DNA of 64,000 nucleotides from Acetobacter ghanensis (GCF_001499675.1 NZ_LN609302.1:2513896-2577895); one strand, 5' to 3'; shown: positions 20,673 to 30,257, counted from the first letter of the stretch. A program made the numbers and translations. Notes: generated by a model not told the origin, from the letters alone.

Positions 20673-20708
20673 GGCTGGCAAAGACCACCATACGGCTCTT
20701 TGCCAGCC
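20673..20708. terminator. Bidirectional stem-loop between TonB receptor and MFS gene
   Basis: GGCTGGCAAAGA (20673-20684) and TCTTTGCCAGCC (20697-20708) form a perfect 12-base-pair stem with a 12-base loop, ten bases after the receptor stop. It also lies just beyond the frame-corrected MFS stop at 20716, so it should terminate or protect both convergent transcripts. T-tracts are short. Confidence 0.6.
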
Positions 20709-20715
20709 CCCCTGA

Positions 20716-21856
20716 TCAGGCCTGTTTTCTGGCCCCAACCACAAACCGGCCCGCGCCCAGTACCAGCAGGGCCAGCACGGCAATGCCAGCACTCCACGCC
20801 AGCACCGCATAAGGGCCGGAGCCCCCCAGCACGACCCCACCACACAAAGCCCCCATACCAATCCCCGCCATTAAAGCCGGTTACGCTAAAGGAGCAGGCG
20901 GCCTCCCGCTCATCCGGAGCCAGCTCCATGGCGTAGTTCTGGGGGGCCATGTTCATAAATGCGCTCACAATCCCCCACACAACCATATCCACCCAGATCA
21001 GGCCGGGCATCCACCCTGCGGCCACCATAACCCCGTGGCTGGCAACAAGAGCCGCCGTTGCAATGCCAATAAGGCGGCCGGACGAACAGGGCAGCCGCGC
21101 CCCAACCCAGTTGCCACCAATGCCGGAAACCCCATAAACCAGAAGCAGAACGGGTATAAGATGTTCCGGACTATGCGGAATATCCTGCAATAACGGCACA
21201 ACATAAGTATAGGCGGTAAAGTGCGCGGTAATAACCAGCATGGTCAGCACCGCAATATACGCAAATACCGGCTGACGGAGCAGACGCCGCAGGTCAAGGT
21301 GCCTGCGCTGCGCGGGCATGGCGGGCAAAAGTGCCAGCACGGCGGCAAACACCACCAACGCACTGACACCGCAAACAGCAAAAGCCGCACGCCAGCCCAA
21401 CCACTGCCCAATGGCGGACGCCAGCGGAATACCCGCGGCAAACCCAACAGCCACCCCGCCAAAGGCCCAGCCCGTTGCCCGTGCAACCGGCATATCCGGC
21501 GCCAGCCGGACCGCAACCCCGGCAATAACCGACCAGAAAATACCATGCCCAAACGCCAGTATAATGCGCAACACGGCCATAACGGCATAGTTGGTCACAA
21601 AGGCGCAGGCCACATCCACACACCCGGCCAGCAGTAACAGACCAGCAACAAGCGTGCGCCGGTCCACGCCGGACGTTAACAGGGTTAATGGTATGGCCGT
21701 CACCGCCACCAGCCACGCATACCCCGTAACAAGCAGCCCCGCTTGCCCGGGCGAAACGTGCAGGCCTTGCGCAATGTCGGTCAGCAGACCAATGGGCATG
21801 ATCTCGGTCACAAGCCAGATGAATGTCCCGACCGAGAGTATGACAAGACGTACCAT
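20716..21856 (-). pseudogene. MFS drug/sugar-efflux transporter, frameshifted near C-terminus
   Basis: A 12-helix major facilitator of the arabinose/chloramphenicol efflux (SotB/YdhP-like) type: TEIMPIGLLTDIAQGL after helix 1, then LRIILAFGHGIFWSV and FGGVAVGFAAGIPL. From the ATG at 21856 the frame is normal through SFSVTGFN, then becomes Trp/Gly-rich nonsense that runs on to 20660. Removing one base at the CC of 20868-20869 restores NAGIGMGALCGG, a hydrophobic last helix and a stop at 20716 (379 residues), directly before a strong hairpin. That agreement argues the frameshift is a one-base insertion in this sequence. If real, the last two helices are lost. Confidence 0.82.
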
Positions 21857-22040
21857 GGTGACAAAACCCGACACAAAAAAGGAGTAAAAGCCACCGAGGC
21901 CCTACTATGCCCCACCACCGTACACAACGCTCCGCCGCATAAAGTCTGCTCCAGCTCTACGCGGTGCTCCCAACGGGGCACAAAAAAGGGCTGGCAGACC
22001 TATGCCTGCCAGCCCCTTCATAACCACCTGTAACGGCTGT

Positions 22041-22580
22041 TCAGGCCGTTGGCTGCGCAGCGGTGGACGTATCGCCCAATGCGGCTTTGAGCTTTGTTTC
22101 CGCCTCGGGGGAGAGGGACGTCTGAAGAATGCGGGCGTGGCCCTTGAACTGCTGCATGTCGGCCAGCACTTTTTCCGGCTGGGACTTGCGCACCAGCACA
22201 AACAGGGCGGATGTGTTGGGCGGAATGGTGTCGCTCAGTTTGGTAATAAACCCGTCATCAATCCCGTAATCGGACATTTTGCCTGCCAGTGCCCCAGCCC
22301 CGGCGCCAACGGCGCTACCAATCACAAATCCGGCCAGCGGGTTAAGGCACAGCAACCCAACCACAGCACCCCAGAACCCGCCCGAGAACAGCCCCCAGGA
22401 TGCCCCTGCCTTTTCCAAATTCACGCTCTGGTGCAGGTGCACCTTGCCGTTGGCATCCCGCGTGACCACAACGGCGTCTTCCAGATCCAGCAGATATTCC
22501 TTCTGGAGTGCGCGGCATTCCGTCAGCACCTTGGTGGCGTCATCAATATGGTCAAAGCCCAGAACGATCAGATCAGACAT
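22041..22580 (-). CDS. DUF1269-type membrane protein
   Basis: A 179-residue protein matching the DUF1269 pattern: a ferredoxin-like N-terminal part (LIVLGFDHIDDATKVL), then LEDAVVVTRDANGKVHLHQ, a Gly-rich central hydrophobic hairpin (WGLFSGGFWGAVVGLL, then GSAVGAGAGALAGK), then DYGIDDGFI and PNTSALFVLV. The function of the family is unknown; the glycine zipper suggests membrane insertion. The start is ATG 22580 with purine-rich sequence upstream; the frame's extension to 22745 is not protein-like. It is divergent from a YidB-like gene. Confidence 0.82.
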   Translation of the reverse strand: MSDLIVLGFDHIDDATKVLTECRALQKEYLLDLEDAVVVTRDANGKVHLHQSVNLEKAGASWGLFSGGFWGAVVGLLCLNPLAGFVIGSAVGAGAGALAGKMSDYGIDDGFITKLSDTIPPNTSALFVLVRKSQPEKVLADMQQFKGHARILQTSLSPEAETKLKAALGDTSTAAQPTA

Positions 22581-22795
22581 GGTATTTCCTTCTCTTGCGC
22601 CCTGCTCCCCAACGGAACCAGCAGCGTAATGCCCATTAATGTAGGGAGCAGCCAAAACCTTTGCCAGAGCCACCCGCACAAGGCTGCCCACACAGAAGGG
22701 CCAGATGTGTTTTATTTTTAATGTTCGTGCCCGCAACTCTGCCACCCTGCGGCCCGTTGCACCTGTATCTCCTTTTCAACGACAGGGGGCTTCCA

Positions 22796-23194
22796 ATGAC
22801 ATTCCTTCACTCCGTCACCAATGCCATCACGCATGTTGGGGACTTCATCACCGGGGCGACGTTGGACAGGTCCGGCCTGTTAACCGCCCTGAACGAAGTG
22901 CTTGGCCCAGTGCCACGGCCAGACCAGCCCAGTAAGCTGGAAAAACGTGCACAGGCCATGGGCATGACCGACACAATCCGCCGTTGGCAGAGCGCGCCCA
23001 ACAGCGCACCCGCAACGGAAGAAGAAGTGCGCGGGTTCTTTTTGCAGGAAGAACTGGACTGGTTTTCCGAACAGACGGGTCTGTCTGATCTGGCTACCAT
23101 GAAAATGATCCGCCGGATGCTGCCGCAATGCGTCAGACTCCGCGCCTTGCATGACCCGTCACTCTTTTCTCAGCCCCCCAGAACGCGGGTATGA
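22796..23194 (+). CDS. YidB-like (DUF937) protein
   Basis: A 132-residue soluble protein. The C-terminal half, ATEEEVRGFFLQEELDWFSEQ followed by TGLSDLATMKMIRRMLPQ, follows the YidB/DUF937 pattern of paired short helices. The N-terminal SVTNAITHVGDF region is amphipathic. No biochemical function is established for the family. The ATG at 22796 is preceded by a GGGGG-containing purine stretch; earlier in-frame codons from 22661 are not coding-like. It lies divergent from the DUF1269 gene, 215 bases apart. Confidence 0.65.
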   Translation: MTFLHSVTNAITHVGDFITGATLDRSGLLTALNEVLGPVPRPDQPSKLEKRAQAMGMTDTIRRWQSAPNSAPATEEEVRGFFLQEELDWFSEQTGLSDLATMKMIRRMLPQCVRLRALHDPSLFSQPPRTRV

Positions 23195-23287
23195 GGGCGT
23201 TGGCGGACTGCACACGGTGTGTGGTGGCCACACGGTTTTGCCCCCACACCGTGCCTGCTTGCACAGGCCGTTGGACATAGTCTACCG

Positions 23288-24508
23288 CTACTGAACACCA
23301 GCCTGTTGTGGCGGAAGCACGTTGCGCCCATGCAGGAAACGCAGCCATAGCCACCCCATAATAGCGGACAGCACCGACCCAGAAAAAATCCCTATCTTGG
23401 CTGATGTAACAAGCCATGTTTCCGAAAACGCCAAATTGGCAATAAACAGGCTGATTGTAAAACCGATACCGCAGAGTAGCGAGAGACCAAACAGCATGGA
23501 CATGGGTGTTTGGGCTGGCAATGTGGTGATCTTCAGTCTGGTGCACAAAACTGTCGCACCAAAAACGCCCGCAGGTTTACCAATAACCAACCCGGCCATA
23601 ATCCCCAGCGGAACAGCCTCCAGCATCATGCCTGCATGAACCCCTGCCAGCGAGACACCCACATTCATAAAACCAAAAAGCGGCAGAACCACCCATGTCA
23701 CAAAAGGGGACAAGGCTGCTGAGGCCCGTGCGAGGGGGCTGGCCTGTGCGGCATCCTTTCCATGTGTCGTGGCGGGCAGGCACAGACCCGTGACCATGCC
23801 AGCCAGTGTTGGGTGCAGGCCCGAAGCCAGAAGTGCGCCCCACAGCAAAGCGCAGCCAAGGCCATACCCCCTTAGGGTTCTCACCCCTACCCTGTTTGCA
23901 CCAATCAGAGCGATTGAGGCCAGCAGAGCTGCCACCATGGCAGGCCAGTACGGGGCACTACCGTAAAACAGGGCAATCACCACAATGCCCAGCACATCAT
24001 CAAAAATGGCAAGGGCCATCAGCCAGATTCTGGCACCGGGCGAGACATGCCGCCCAAGGGCAAGAATAATGGGCAATGTAAACGCGGCATCGGTTGCAAC
24101 AGGAATGGCCCAGCCACGCATGGCTTCGGAGTGCCCGTATGTAACCAGCAGGTACAGCAGCGCAGGCACGACCATGCCCCCCAGCGCACCAATAAGCGGC
24201 AGGGCAATACGCCGGAGTGATGAGAGATGACCGGAGACGATTTCGGTCTTGATTTCGAGAATGACCACCAGAAAAAACAGGGTCATCAACCCATCAGAAA
24301 CCCATGCTTCCAGAGTTTCCGGCCCGTGAGCACCAAGGATGGAAAGCCGCATGGGGGTTGTTATCAACGCAGCATAGCCCGCCGCCCATGCCGAATTTGC
24401 CAGAACAAGCCCGGCAAGAGAGGCCAGCAGAAGAGCCGTTGCCCCACCAGCGGGAGAGAGTAAAAATCGCCGGATGGATGCAGCCTGTATGCCAGAAGGG
24501 TCAGTCAT
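23288..24508 (-). CDS. nhaA: Na+/H+ antiporter NhaA
   Basis: A 406-residue inner-membrane antiporter (12 helices) exchanging Na+ or Li+ for protons and setting cytoplasmic pH. The ion-binding aspartate pair is in ALAIFDDVLGIVV, with the unwound-helix motif IPVATDAAFTLPIILALG just before it and the C-terminal CGIGFTISLFIANLAF. Length and motifs are typical of NhaA. It stands alone, followed downstream on the same strand by no further gene before the convergent YidB-like gene. Confidence 0.94.
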   Translation of the reverse strand: MTDPSGIQAASIRRFLLSPAGGATALLLASLAGLVLANSAWAAGYAALITTPMRLSILGAHGPETLEAWVSDGLMTLFFLVVILEIKTEIVSGHLSSLRRIALPLIGALGGMVVPALLYLLVTYGHSEAMRGWAIPVATDAAFTLPIILALGRHVSPGARIWLMALAIFDDVLGIVVIALFYGSAPYWPAMVAALLASIALIGANRVGVRTLRGYGLGCALLWGALLASGLHPTLAGMVTGLCLPATTHGKDAAQASPLARASAALSPFVTWVVLPLFGFMNVGVSLAGVHAGMMLEAVPLGIMAGLVIGKPAGVFGATVLCTRLKITTLPAQTPMSMLFGLSLLCGIGFTISLFIANLAFSETWLVTSAKIGIFSGSVLSAIMGWLWLRFLHGRNVLPPQQAGVQ

Positions 24509-24565
24509 TCACTCTTGTTGAATGAGACCAGCTCGGCACGCAAGCCAGTCACGCCCAAAACGGAC

Positions 24566-25174
24566 TTAGCGCGAAAGGGGGAGTTCGGTCAGGGTCCAGC
24601 CCGCCTGCCCGTTATGCTCAGCACTTAGGGGAATGGCGTTGGGCAGGCGCACATTGGCCGGTAATGCCATAACCGCACGCAAAGCGCGGAACAGCGCACC
24701 ATGCGCTACAATGAGGGGCAGCCCCTCTGGCGCAGTCGCCCGGTTGACTGCCTGCGCCGCCCGGCTTTTGAGCTCCGCAAACGGCTCTGCTCCCGGTGGG
24801 GTGTATTGCTCGGCAATCCAGTCATCATACCAGTCGGCAATCGGCTGGCCTTCCTGCTCCCCAAAGCAAACCTCGGCCAGCCCATCATCCACACTCAGCG
24901 GCAAAAGGGGCAGGCCGTGGGCTGCCAGTTCGTCCCGCACAATGGATGCGGTCTTATGGGCGCGCTCCAGAGGCGAGCAGACAATACGGGTAATGCTACT
25001 CCCCTGCCCTGCCGCACGCACGGCCTGTTCAATCAGCCGACCAGCCTCCACCGCCTGTTCAATACCGGTCTCGTTCAAGGGCACATCTGTGCGCCCTTGC
25101 GAAAGACCAGCCCGGTTCCAGTCCGTCTGACCGTGACGCAGATACCAGTAAGGGCGGGGGAGAAGCTGGCTCAT
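24566..25174 (-). CDS. Histidine phosphatase family protein (phosphoglycerate mutase-like)
   Basis: A 202-residue member of histidine phosphatase branch 1. The catalytic RHG is at residues 13-15 in YLRHGQTDWN, with SPLERAHKTA carrying the second arginine, Glu in the AEVCFGEQEGQP acid-base loop and the second histidine in LIVAHGALFRAL. Such proteins dephosphorylate phosphosugars, alpha-ribazole phosphate or other small molecules; there is no cobalamin context here. The gene follows prs by six bases on the same strand, so the two are probably co-transcribed. Confidence 0.88.
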   Translation of the reverse strand: MSQLLPRPYWYLRHGQTDWNRAGLSQGRTDVPLNETGIEQAVEAGRLIEQAVRAAGQGSSITRIVCSPLERAHKTASIVRDELAAHGLPLLPLSVDDGLAEVCFGEQEGQPIADWYDDWIAEQYTPPGAEPFAELKSRAAQAVNRATAPEGLPLIVAHGALFRALRAVMALPANVRLPNAIPLSAEHNGQAGWTLTELPLSR

Positions 25175-25180
25175 GACACC

Positions 25181-26113
25181 TCAGTCAAACAGGGAGGACA
25201 CGGAGCTTTCGTCCGCCACGGCACGCATGGCGCGGGCCAGCAGACCGGAAATGGTGATCTGGCGGATATTGGACGCTGCCGTAACGGCTTCCGTTGCCTT
25301 GATGCTGTCCGTCAGGGTCAGCATTTCAATCGGAGAATCGGCAATACGGGGAACAGCCTGCCCGGTCAGCACACCGTGGGTCACATACGCCCCAACGGAG
25401 GCCGCACCCTGTTCGGCAATGGCGCGGGCCGCGTTGCACAGCGAGCCGCCACTATCCACAATATCGTCCACCAGCAGGCAGTGGCGTCCCTTAACATCCC
25501 CGATCACGTTCATGACCTCGGACACACCAGCGCGTTCACGCCGCTTGTCAATAATGGCCAGATCTGTGTTCAGGCGCTGGGCCAACTGGCGCGCACGCAC
25601 AACCCCACCCACATCGGGGGAGACAATCATCAGGTCACGGTCCCCATACTGTGCATGAATATCGCGCACAAACAGCGGAGCAGCGTACAGGTTATCAACC
25701 GGAATATCGAAGAAGCCCTGAATCTGCATGGCGTGCAGGTCCAGTGTCAGCACACGGCTTGCCCCGGCTTCTACCAGAAGGTTGGCAACCAGCTTAGCGC
25801 TAATGGGGGTGCGTGGCCCGGACTTGCGGTCCTGACGGGCATACCCAAAATACGGAATAACCGCAGTAATGCGTTTGGCCGACCCGCGACGCAGGGCGTC
25901 CAGCATGATCAGCAGTTCCATCAGGTTGTCATTCGTGGGCGTGCAGGTGCTCTGGATGACAAAGACATCCTCACCACGCACGTTTTCATGAATTTCAACA
26001 AACACTTCCATGTCCGCAAAGCGGCGCACGGTTACGTTACACAGGGGCAGGTTCAGCTCTGCGGCAACGGCCTGGGCCAGTGGCAGGTTGCTGTTACAGG
26101 CGACGATTTTCAT
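25181..26113 (-). CDS. prs: Ribose-phosphate pyrophosphokinase
   Basis: Makes PRPP from ribose 5-phosphate and ATP, the precursor of nucleotides, histidine, tryptophan and NAD. The 310-residue sequence has the class I landmarks: [20 protein letters not shown] near the N-terminus, [20 protein letters not shown] (ATP/flexible loop), the metal site [10 protein letters not shown] and the PRPP loop [13 protein letters not shown]. The start ATG at 26113 is unambiguous. The long upstream non-coding region with stem-loops (26114-26773) may hold its leader. Confidence 0.95.
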   Translation of the reverse strand: MKIVACNSNLPLAQAVAAELNLPLCNVTVRRFADMEVFVEIHENVRGEDVFVIQSTCTPTNDNLMELLIMLDALRRGSAKRITAVIPYFGYARQDRKSGPRTPISAKLVANLLVEAGASRVLTLDLHAMQIQGFFDIPVDNLYAAPLFVRDIHAQYGDRDLMIVSPDVGGVVRARQLAQRLNTDLAIIDKRRERAGVSEVMNVIGDVKGRHCLLVDDIVDSGGSLCNAARAIAEQGAASVGAYVTHGVLTGQAVPRIADSPIEMLTLTDSIKATEAVTAASNIRQITISGLLARAMRAVADESSVSSLFD

Positions 26114-26773
26114 GACAAGGACGGTTCCCGGCCTCAGCTGTTACACGAATTAGGAAGGAAGGCTGCAGCGAGGGGGGTTTAGCAACCACACGCCCTATTG
26201 TCATCCATCCTTCGGGCCTGCGGGGGCATATGGCGGGTTAGCGTGTCTTAAAAGCCGCGCATCCCCCGCATATGGCCTATCCATTACTTGCGCAAACCTG
26301 CCGCTTTCTCTAAGGGGGAGCGTTACGACCAAGCACGGCCCATGCCTATACCGCTTGGTCGCAGCGTCTTACCATTTATGGGGCGACCTTACGGTTTTAC
26401 CCCCAGCATCTGGCACAAAACAGCAGGGTATTATGTGTTTTCCGCCCTGGCAACATGGCTGGGGCATGGCCAGACCAGCCCTGCACCGCGATAATTCACC
26501 GGTAAAGCGCCACCTTGCACGGCACAGGGCGCAGGTGGGCACTCCATACGCGGTACGCATAGCAGGTCGCAGTACACAGCATAACGCATCCCCCGCCCCT
26601 TACGCGCAAATATCGCCTCCTCCGGCGCGGACTGCCCCAAAAATCAGCCTTGCCATGCGGTTTAATCCACGCACAGGTTATTCGCAGCGCCGCAAGGACA
26701 TGACATACTGCCCCACCTTAACAGTCCGTCCACGCGTACCCCTACGCAGGAAGCCAGCCCCAACGGAGCCAGC
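26114..26773. other. 660-base non-coding region with several stem-loops
   Basis: No credible ORF lies between divergent prs and the MATE gene. Perfect inverted repeats are seen at 26219-26226/26263-26270 (TGCGGGGG), enclosing a second imperfect stem, and at 26326-26334/26353-26361 (CGACCAAGC). GGTCGC at 26357-26362 can alternatively pair with GCGACC at 26383-26388, and CCACCTTGC (26510-26518) pairs with GCAGGTGG (26531-26538) with one bulge. The overlapping pairing at 26353-26362 makes two mutually exclusive hairpins possible. This may be a leader, an sRNA or merely repeats. No RNase P, tmRNA, SRP or tRNA signature was found. Confidence 0.4.
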
Positions 26774-28237
26774 ATGATCCGGCCCTCTTCGCCCGGTAGC
26801 CGCCCCAAAGCCTGTTTTACAACAGGCAGCATCATGCGGCATGTGCTGGTTATGGCCGGAACCGGGGCCATTGGGCTTATGGCCGTGTTTGCGGTTGATA
26901 TGCTCAACATGATCTATATCAGCCACCTCAACAACACGGCCATGACCGCCGCCATAGGCTTTGCCAGTGCTGTTATTGGCCTACAGATTGCCATTTCCAT
27001 CGGGCTGACCATTGGCATAAGTGCGGCCACAGCGCGCGAGATCGGGGCAGGCAGGCACGAGGAGGCCCGGTGCCTTGCCTCCTCCGCCATGATTGTCATG
27101 GCCGGTGTAACCGGGATTCTGGGCCTTGCCACGGCACTGGCCGCCACTCCCATACTCAGTCTGTTTGGCGCACAGGGGCAAACCCTGACCGAGGCCACAG
27201 CCTATTTGCGCACCCTGAGCGTGGCGCTGCCCCTGATTTGCGTGGGCATGGGCTGCTCCGCCCTTATGCGGGTTGTGGGGGATGCCAAAGGCTCCATGCA
27301 CATTACCCTTATGGGGGCCATGGTGGCCGCCGTGCTGGACCCGCTGTTTATTTTTGGCCTGCATGAGGGGCTTATGGGGGCGGCCATCAGTTCCATCCTG
27401 TCCCGTCTGGTTGTGGCTGGGGCCGGGCTGCGTGGGGCTTTGCGGCACAGTATGCTTGCCCGCCCCTGCCTGCACCGCATTGTGCCCGACACCCGCCGGG
27501 TTGCTGGCATATCGCTCCCCGCCATACTGACCAATCTGGCAACGCCTGCCGGGGGCGTTTACGTCACACGGGCCATGTCCGGCTTTGGGCTGGAAGCCGT
27601 GGCCGGGCAGGCCTCCATTGAGCGTATGGTGCCGGTTCTGTTCTCGCTCGTGTTTGCCTTAACGGGTTCTGTTGGCCCCATTATGGGCCAGAATCTGGGC
27701 GCAGGCCGCCCCGACCGTGTGCGTGAAACACTGGTGGCCGCCCTTAAGCTGGTCGTGCTGAGTGTGGGGCTAACATGGGGCGCCCTCTATTTTGCACAGA
27801 ATCTGATTATTGCCATGTATAATGCACAGGGTAACGCCGCGGCCCTCCTGCACCTGTTCTGCACATGGACCATTGGCAGCTATCTGTTTGTGGGCATGTT
27901 GTTTGTGGCCAATGCCGCATTCAACAACCTTGGCTTTCCACTTTACTCCACCGCCTTTAACTGGGGGCGGGCGACGCTGGGAACCATTCCGTTTGTTCTG
28001 CTGTGCGCGCGCTTTGGCCCGCAGGGGGTACAGGTGGGCCAAGCTATAGGCGCGGTGCTGTTTGGCTCATTTGCCGTCTTGACTGCTTTCCATGTCACGC
28101 GAACACTAACAGCTGTTCCCGTGCCGCGCCCTCCGGCGCCGGAACTCCGGAGCACGCCAGTTTCCGACGTGCCAACCACAAGTGCAGAAGCCGCCATGGC
28201 GGAACTGGACGAAGTGGAAAGTGCCTCCGACCTTTAA
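26774..28237 (+). CDS. MATE-family efflux transporter
   Basis: A 487-residue exporter with twelve hydrophobic segments in two six-helix halves, of the MOP superfamily (Na+- or H+-coupled export of cationic drugs or metabolites). Features are IGLMAVFAVDMLNMIYISHL in helix 1, VGMGCSALMRVVGDAKGSM, and GPIMGQNLGAGRPDRVRETL at the start of the second half. A Pro/Ser-rich cytoplasmic tail of about 45 residues follows the last helix. The start at 26774 leaves a 24-residue leader before helix 1. The long untranslated region upstream could carry a regulatory leader. The next gene starts 22 bases after its stop. Confidence 0.87.
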   Translation: MIRPSSPGSRPKACFTTGSIMRHVLVMAGTGAIGLMAVFAVDMLNMIYISHLNNTAMTAAIGFASAVIGLQIAISIGLTIGISAATAREIGAGRHEEARCLASSAMIVMAGVTGILGLATALAATPILSLFGAQGQTLTEATAYLRTLSVALPLICVGMGCSALMRVVGDAKGSMHITLMGAMVAAVLDPLFIFGLHEGLMGAAISSILSRLVVAGAGLRGALRHSMLARPCLHRIVPDTRRVAGISLPAILTNLATPAGGVYVTRAMSGFGLEAVAGQASIERMVPVLFSLVFALTGSVGPIMGQNLGAGRPDRVRETLVAALKLVVLSVGLTWGALYFAQNLIIAMYNAQGNAAALLHLFCTWTIGSYLFVGMLFVANAAFNNLGFPLYSTAFNWGRATLGTIPFVLLCARFGPQGVQVGQAIGAVLFGSFAVLTAFHVTRTLTAVPVPRPPAPELRSTPVSDVPTTSAEAAMAELDEVESASDL

Positions 28238-28259
28238 CCGAGGGAACAGGAATACGCAC

Positions 28260-28469
28260 ATGTCCAAGCTGACCACGGAAGAACGCAACGCCCTGCCCGA
28301 CAGCGCCTTTGCCCTGCCCGGCCGCCGTTACCCCATACCAGACGCCACCCATGCCCGCGATGCCCTTGCCCGTGCGAGCGAAATGCTGCATCGGGGCAAC
28401 CTGACACAGGCTGAATACGACCTGATCCACAGCAAAGCCGAAGACGTGCTACGCAGAGAACGACTGTAA
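28260..28469 (+). CDS. Small protein with prohead-protease-type motif (DUF6582-like)
   Basis: A 69-residue protein. The central segment FALPGRRYPIPDATHARDAL matches the pattern seen at the ends of phage capsid/prohead proteins and in small stand-alone bacterial proteins (Phe-x-x-Pro, Arg-x-Tyr-Pro-Ile, His-Ala-Arg). The remainder is a charged helix. No phage gene is nearby, so this is a domesticated or independent form. The ATG at 28260 has a GAGGGAACAGGA purine stretch before it. The function is unknown; it lies between a MATE exporter and a YqaA-type membrane protein on the same strand. Confidence 0.65.
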   Translation: MSKLTTEERNALPDSAFALPGRRYPIPDATHARDALARASEMLHRGNLTQAEYDLIHSKAEDVLRRERL

Positions 28470-28478
28470 CTGACAAGA

Positions 28479-29057
28479 ATGCTCGACAAACTTTACGCCC
28501 GCGTTCTGCGGCACGCCGCCAGCCCACATGCCCCGTTATGGCTGGCGGCACTGGCTTTTGCTGAGGCCAGCTTTTTCCCCCTCCCGCCCGAAACGCTGCT
28601 GGTCCCCATGGTACTGGCCCAAAAGGACAAGGCATGGCGTTATGCCGCCATCTGCACCATGGCAAGCGTTGCCGGTGGCCTGCTGGGCTGGCTGATTGGC
28701 GCACTCCTGCTGGATACACTGGCCAAGCCCATTGTACATTTTTACCATGCCGAACACACGCTGGCCGCGCTGCAGGACAAATTCCGCCAGTGGGGGGTAT
28801 GGATCATCCTGTTCAAGGGGCTAACACCCATCCCCTACAAGTTTGTCACCATTGCCAGCGGCATGGCCCACTTTGCCATTGTCCCCTTCCTCTGCGCCAG
28901 CCTTGTCACACGCGGGCTGCGCTTTGCGCTGGTGGCGGGCCTGCTCAAACGGTTTGGCCCCGCCATACAGGGATTTCTGGAAAACCGGCTGCCATTGGTT
29001 ACAGGCGCTTTTGCCTTACTGCTGCTTGGCGGTTTTCTGGCCCTGCGCTACCTGTAA
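28479..29057 (+). CDS. YqaA/DedA-family (SNARE-associated) membrane protein
   Basis: A 192-residue inner-membrane protein with the DedA-type re-entrant pattern: ALAFAEASFFPLPPETLLVP near the N-terminus and FKGLTPIPYKFVTIASG in the second half, each preceding hydrophobic segments. The family is implicated in lipid scrambling and membrane homeostasis. The YqaA subgroup is shorter than DedA, as here. It starts nine bases after the small prohead-motif gene and so is probably in one transcript with it. Confidence 0.85.
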   Translation: MLDKLYARVLRHAASPHAPLWLAALAFAEASFFPLPPETLLVPMVLAQKDKAWRYAAICTMASVAGGLLGWLIGALLLDTLAKPIVHFYHAEHTLAALQDKFRQWGVWIILFKGLTPIPYKFVTIASGMAHFAIVPFLCASLVTRGLRFALVAGLLKRFGPAIQGFLENRLPLVTGAFALLLLGGFLALRYL

Positions 29058-29210
29058 ACACAGCATAAGGCCAAGCCGGAGCCACCTGCACACACAAGGC
29101 AGGACCGCTCTGGCGCGCCTTGCACTCCTTCCCCTGCTCGCGCAGGTAGGAAAACATCGTTTCAACCACGCATCCACACCATCACAACCAACGCGGGAGG
29201 CACAACAGGC

Positions 29211-30220
29211 ATGGCAACTCAGATTGCGGTCATTACGGGAGCAGGGTCGGGTATTGGCCGTGCGGCAGCCCGTGCGCTGGGGCGCGCAGGGTTTGACGTC
29301 GCTCTGCTTGGGCGTGACAAGGCACGCCTGGAGGCCACGGCGCAGAACCTGGCCCAGCACTCCATCCGCACTCTGGTTGTGAGCGTGGATGTAACCGACG
29401 CGCAGGCCGTGCAGGATGCCGCTGACCATATTGAGGCAGAACTGGGCCCCATTTCCGTCTGGGCCAACTGTGCTGGTGCTACGGTTGTGGGGCAGGTTGC
29501 CGCGTTAACCGCGCAGGACATCCAGCGCGCAACGCAGGTAACCTACCTTGGCAGCGTTAATGGCACACTGGCGGCACTGAATGTGATGCGGCGCAGAGGG
29601 CAAGGGGCTATCATCAACCTTGATCTGGCCCCCACCCTGCGCGACCTGCCCCTGCAAGCGGCAGAAAATGGGTCCCGCGCAGCGTTGCGAGCCTTCTGCA
29701 ATAGCCTGAGAACAGAGCTGCGCCACGATGCGGACCATATTCGCGTTGTTATGGTGGATCTGCCCGCCATTAACACCCCGCATTACAACTGGACCCGCAA
29801 CCTGACCGGCAAGCGCCTCAAACCCTTTGGTCCTGTCTATGAGCCTGAAGTGGCGGCGGAGGCTATCTGCCGGGCGGCCTTTACTACCAGCCGCTCCATT
29901 TCCATTGGCTGGGCCAACAGCTTTGCGGCGCTGTGGCGCTTTGCTGGCCCCGGCTGCCGGGAGGCCCATCTGGCCGACCGGGGTTACAAAGCCCAGATGA
30001 GCCATGACTGGGGCAGACGGCCCCCAGCCCAGATGACCTGTACGAACCCGTACCCGGCGCTTACGGGTCCGAAGGTCCGTTTGAGGCCAAGGCCCGCAGG
30101 CTGAACAGCCCGTTTACGGTTTTTGTCTCATCCGGTCTGCGGGCCAGCCTGTTTGGTGCGTTGGCCGCCATGGGGCTGAGCGCGGTTTTTAACCATATCC
30201 GCCAGTGCCATAAGTCCTGA
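29211..30220 (+). pseudogene. Short-chain dehydrogenase, frameshifted near C-terminus
   Basis: A classical SDR: TGAGSGIGRAAAR cofactor motif at residues 10-22, WANCAGA at the NAG position, and a C-terminal extension beyond the catalytic fold. The canonical catalytic Ser-Tyr-Lys appears weakened (NLDLAPTLRDLPLQAAENGSRAAL lacks a clear Y-x-x-x-K), unusual for the family. The frame is intact through MSHDW, then shifts. Adding one C to the C5 run at 30021-30025 restores PSPDDLYEPVPGAYGSEGPF, a hydrophobic end (ASLFGALAAMGLSAVF) and a stop at 30220, for 336 residues. As written, the protein ends at 30104 with basic, Pro-rich nonsense. Confidence 0.82.
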
Positions 30221-30234
30221 TCCCGCTTTAAATG

Positions 30235-30257
30235 TGGGGGGCATTTTATTCCCCCCA
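30235..30257. terminator. G/C hairpin between SDR and Hint gene
   Basis: TGGGGGG and CCCCCCA form a 7-base stem around CATTTTATT, 15 bases past the frame-corrected SDR stop and 12 bases beyond the Hint gene stop on the other strand. Placement suits a bidirectional terminator, although no long T-tract follows. Confidence 0.5.

Noticed and set aside
24701..26182. 493-codon plus-strand frame opposite the histidine phosphatase and prs
   Set aside because: Antisense to two recognised genes; no motifs.
26326..26388. Known riboswitch or 6S RNA in the prs-MATE gap
   Set aside because: No conserved core of any class I know is present, only inverted repeats, so no named family is claimed.
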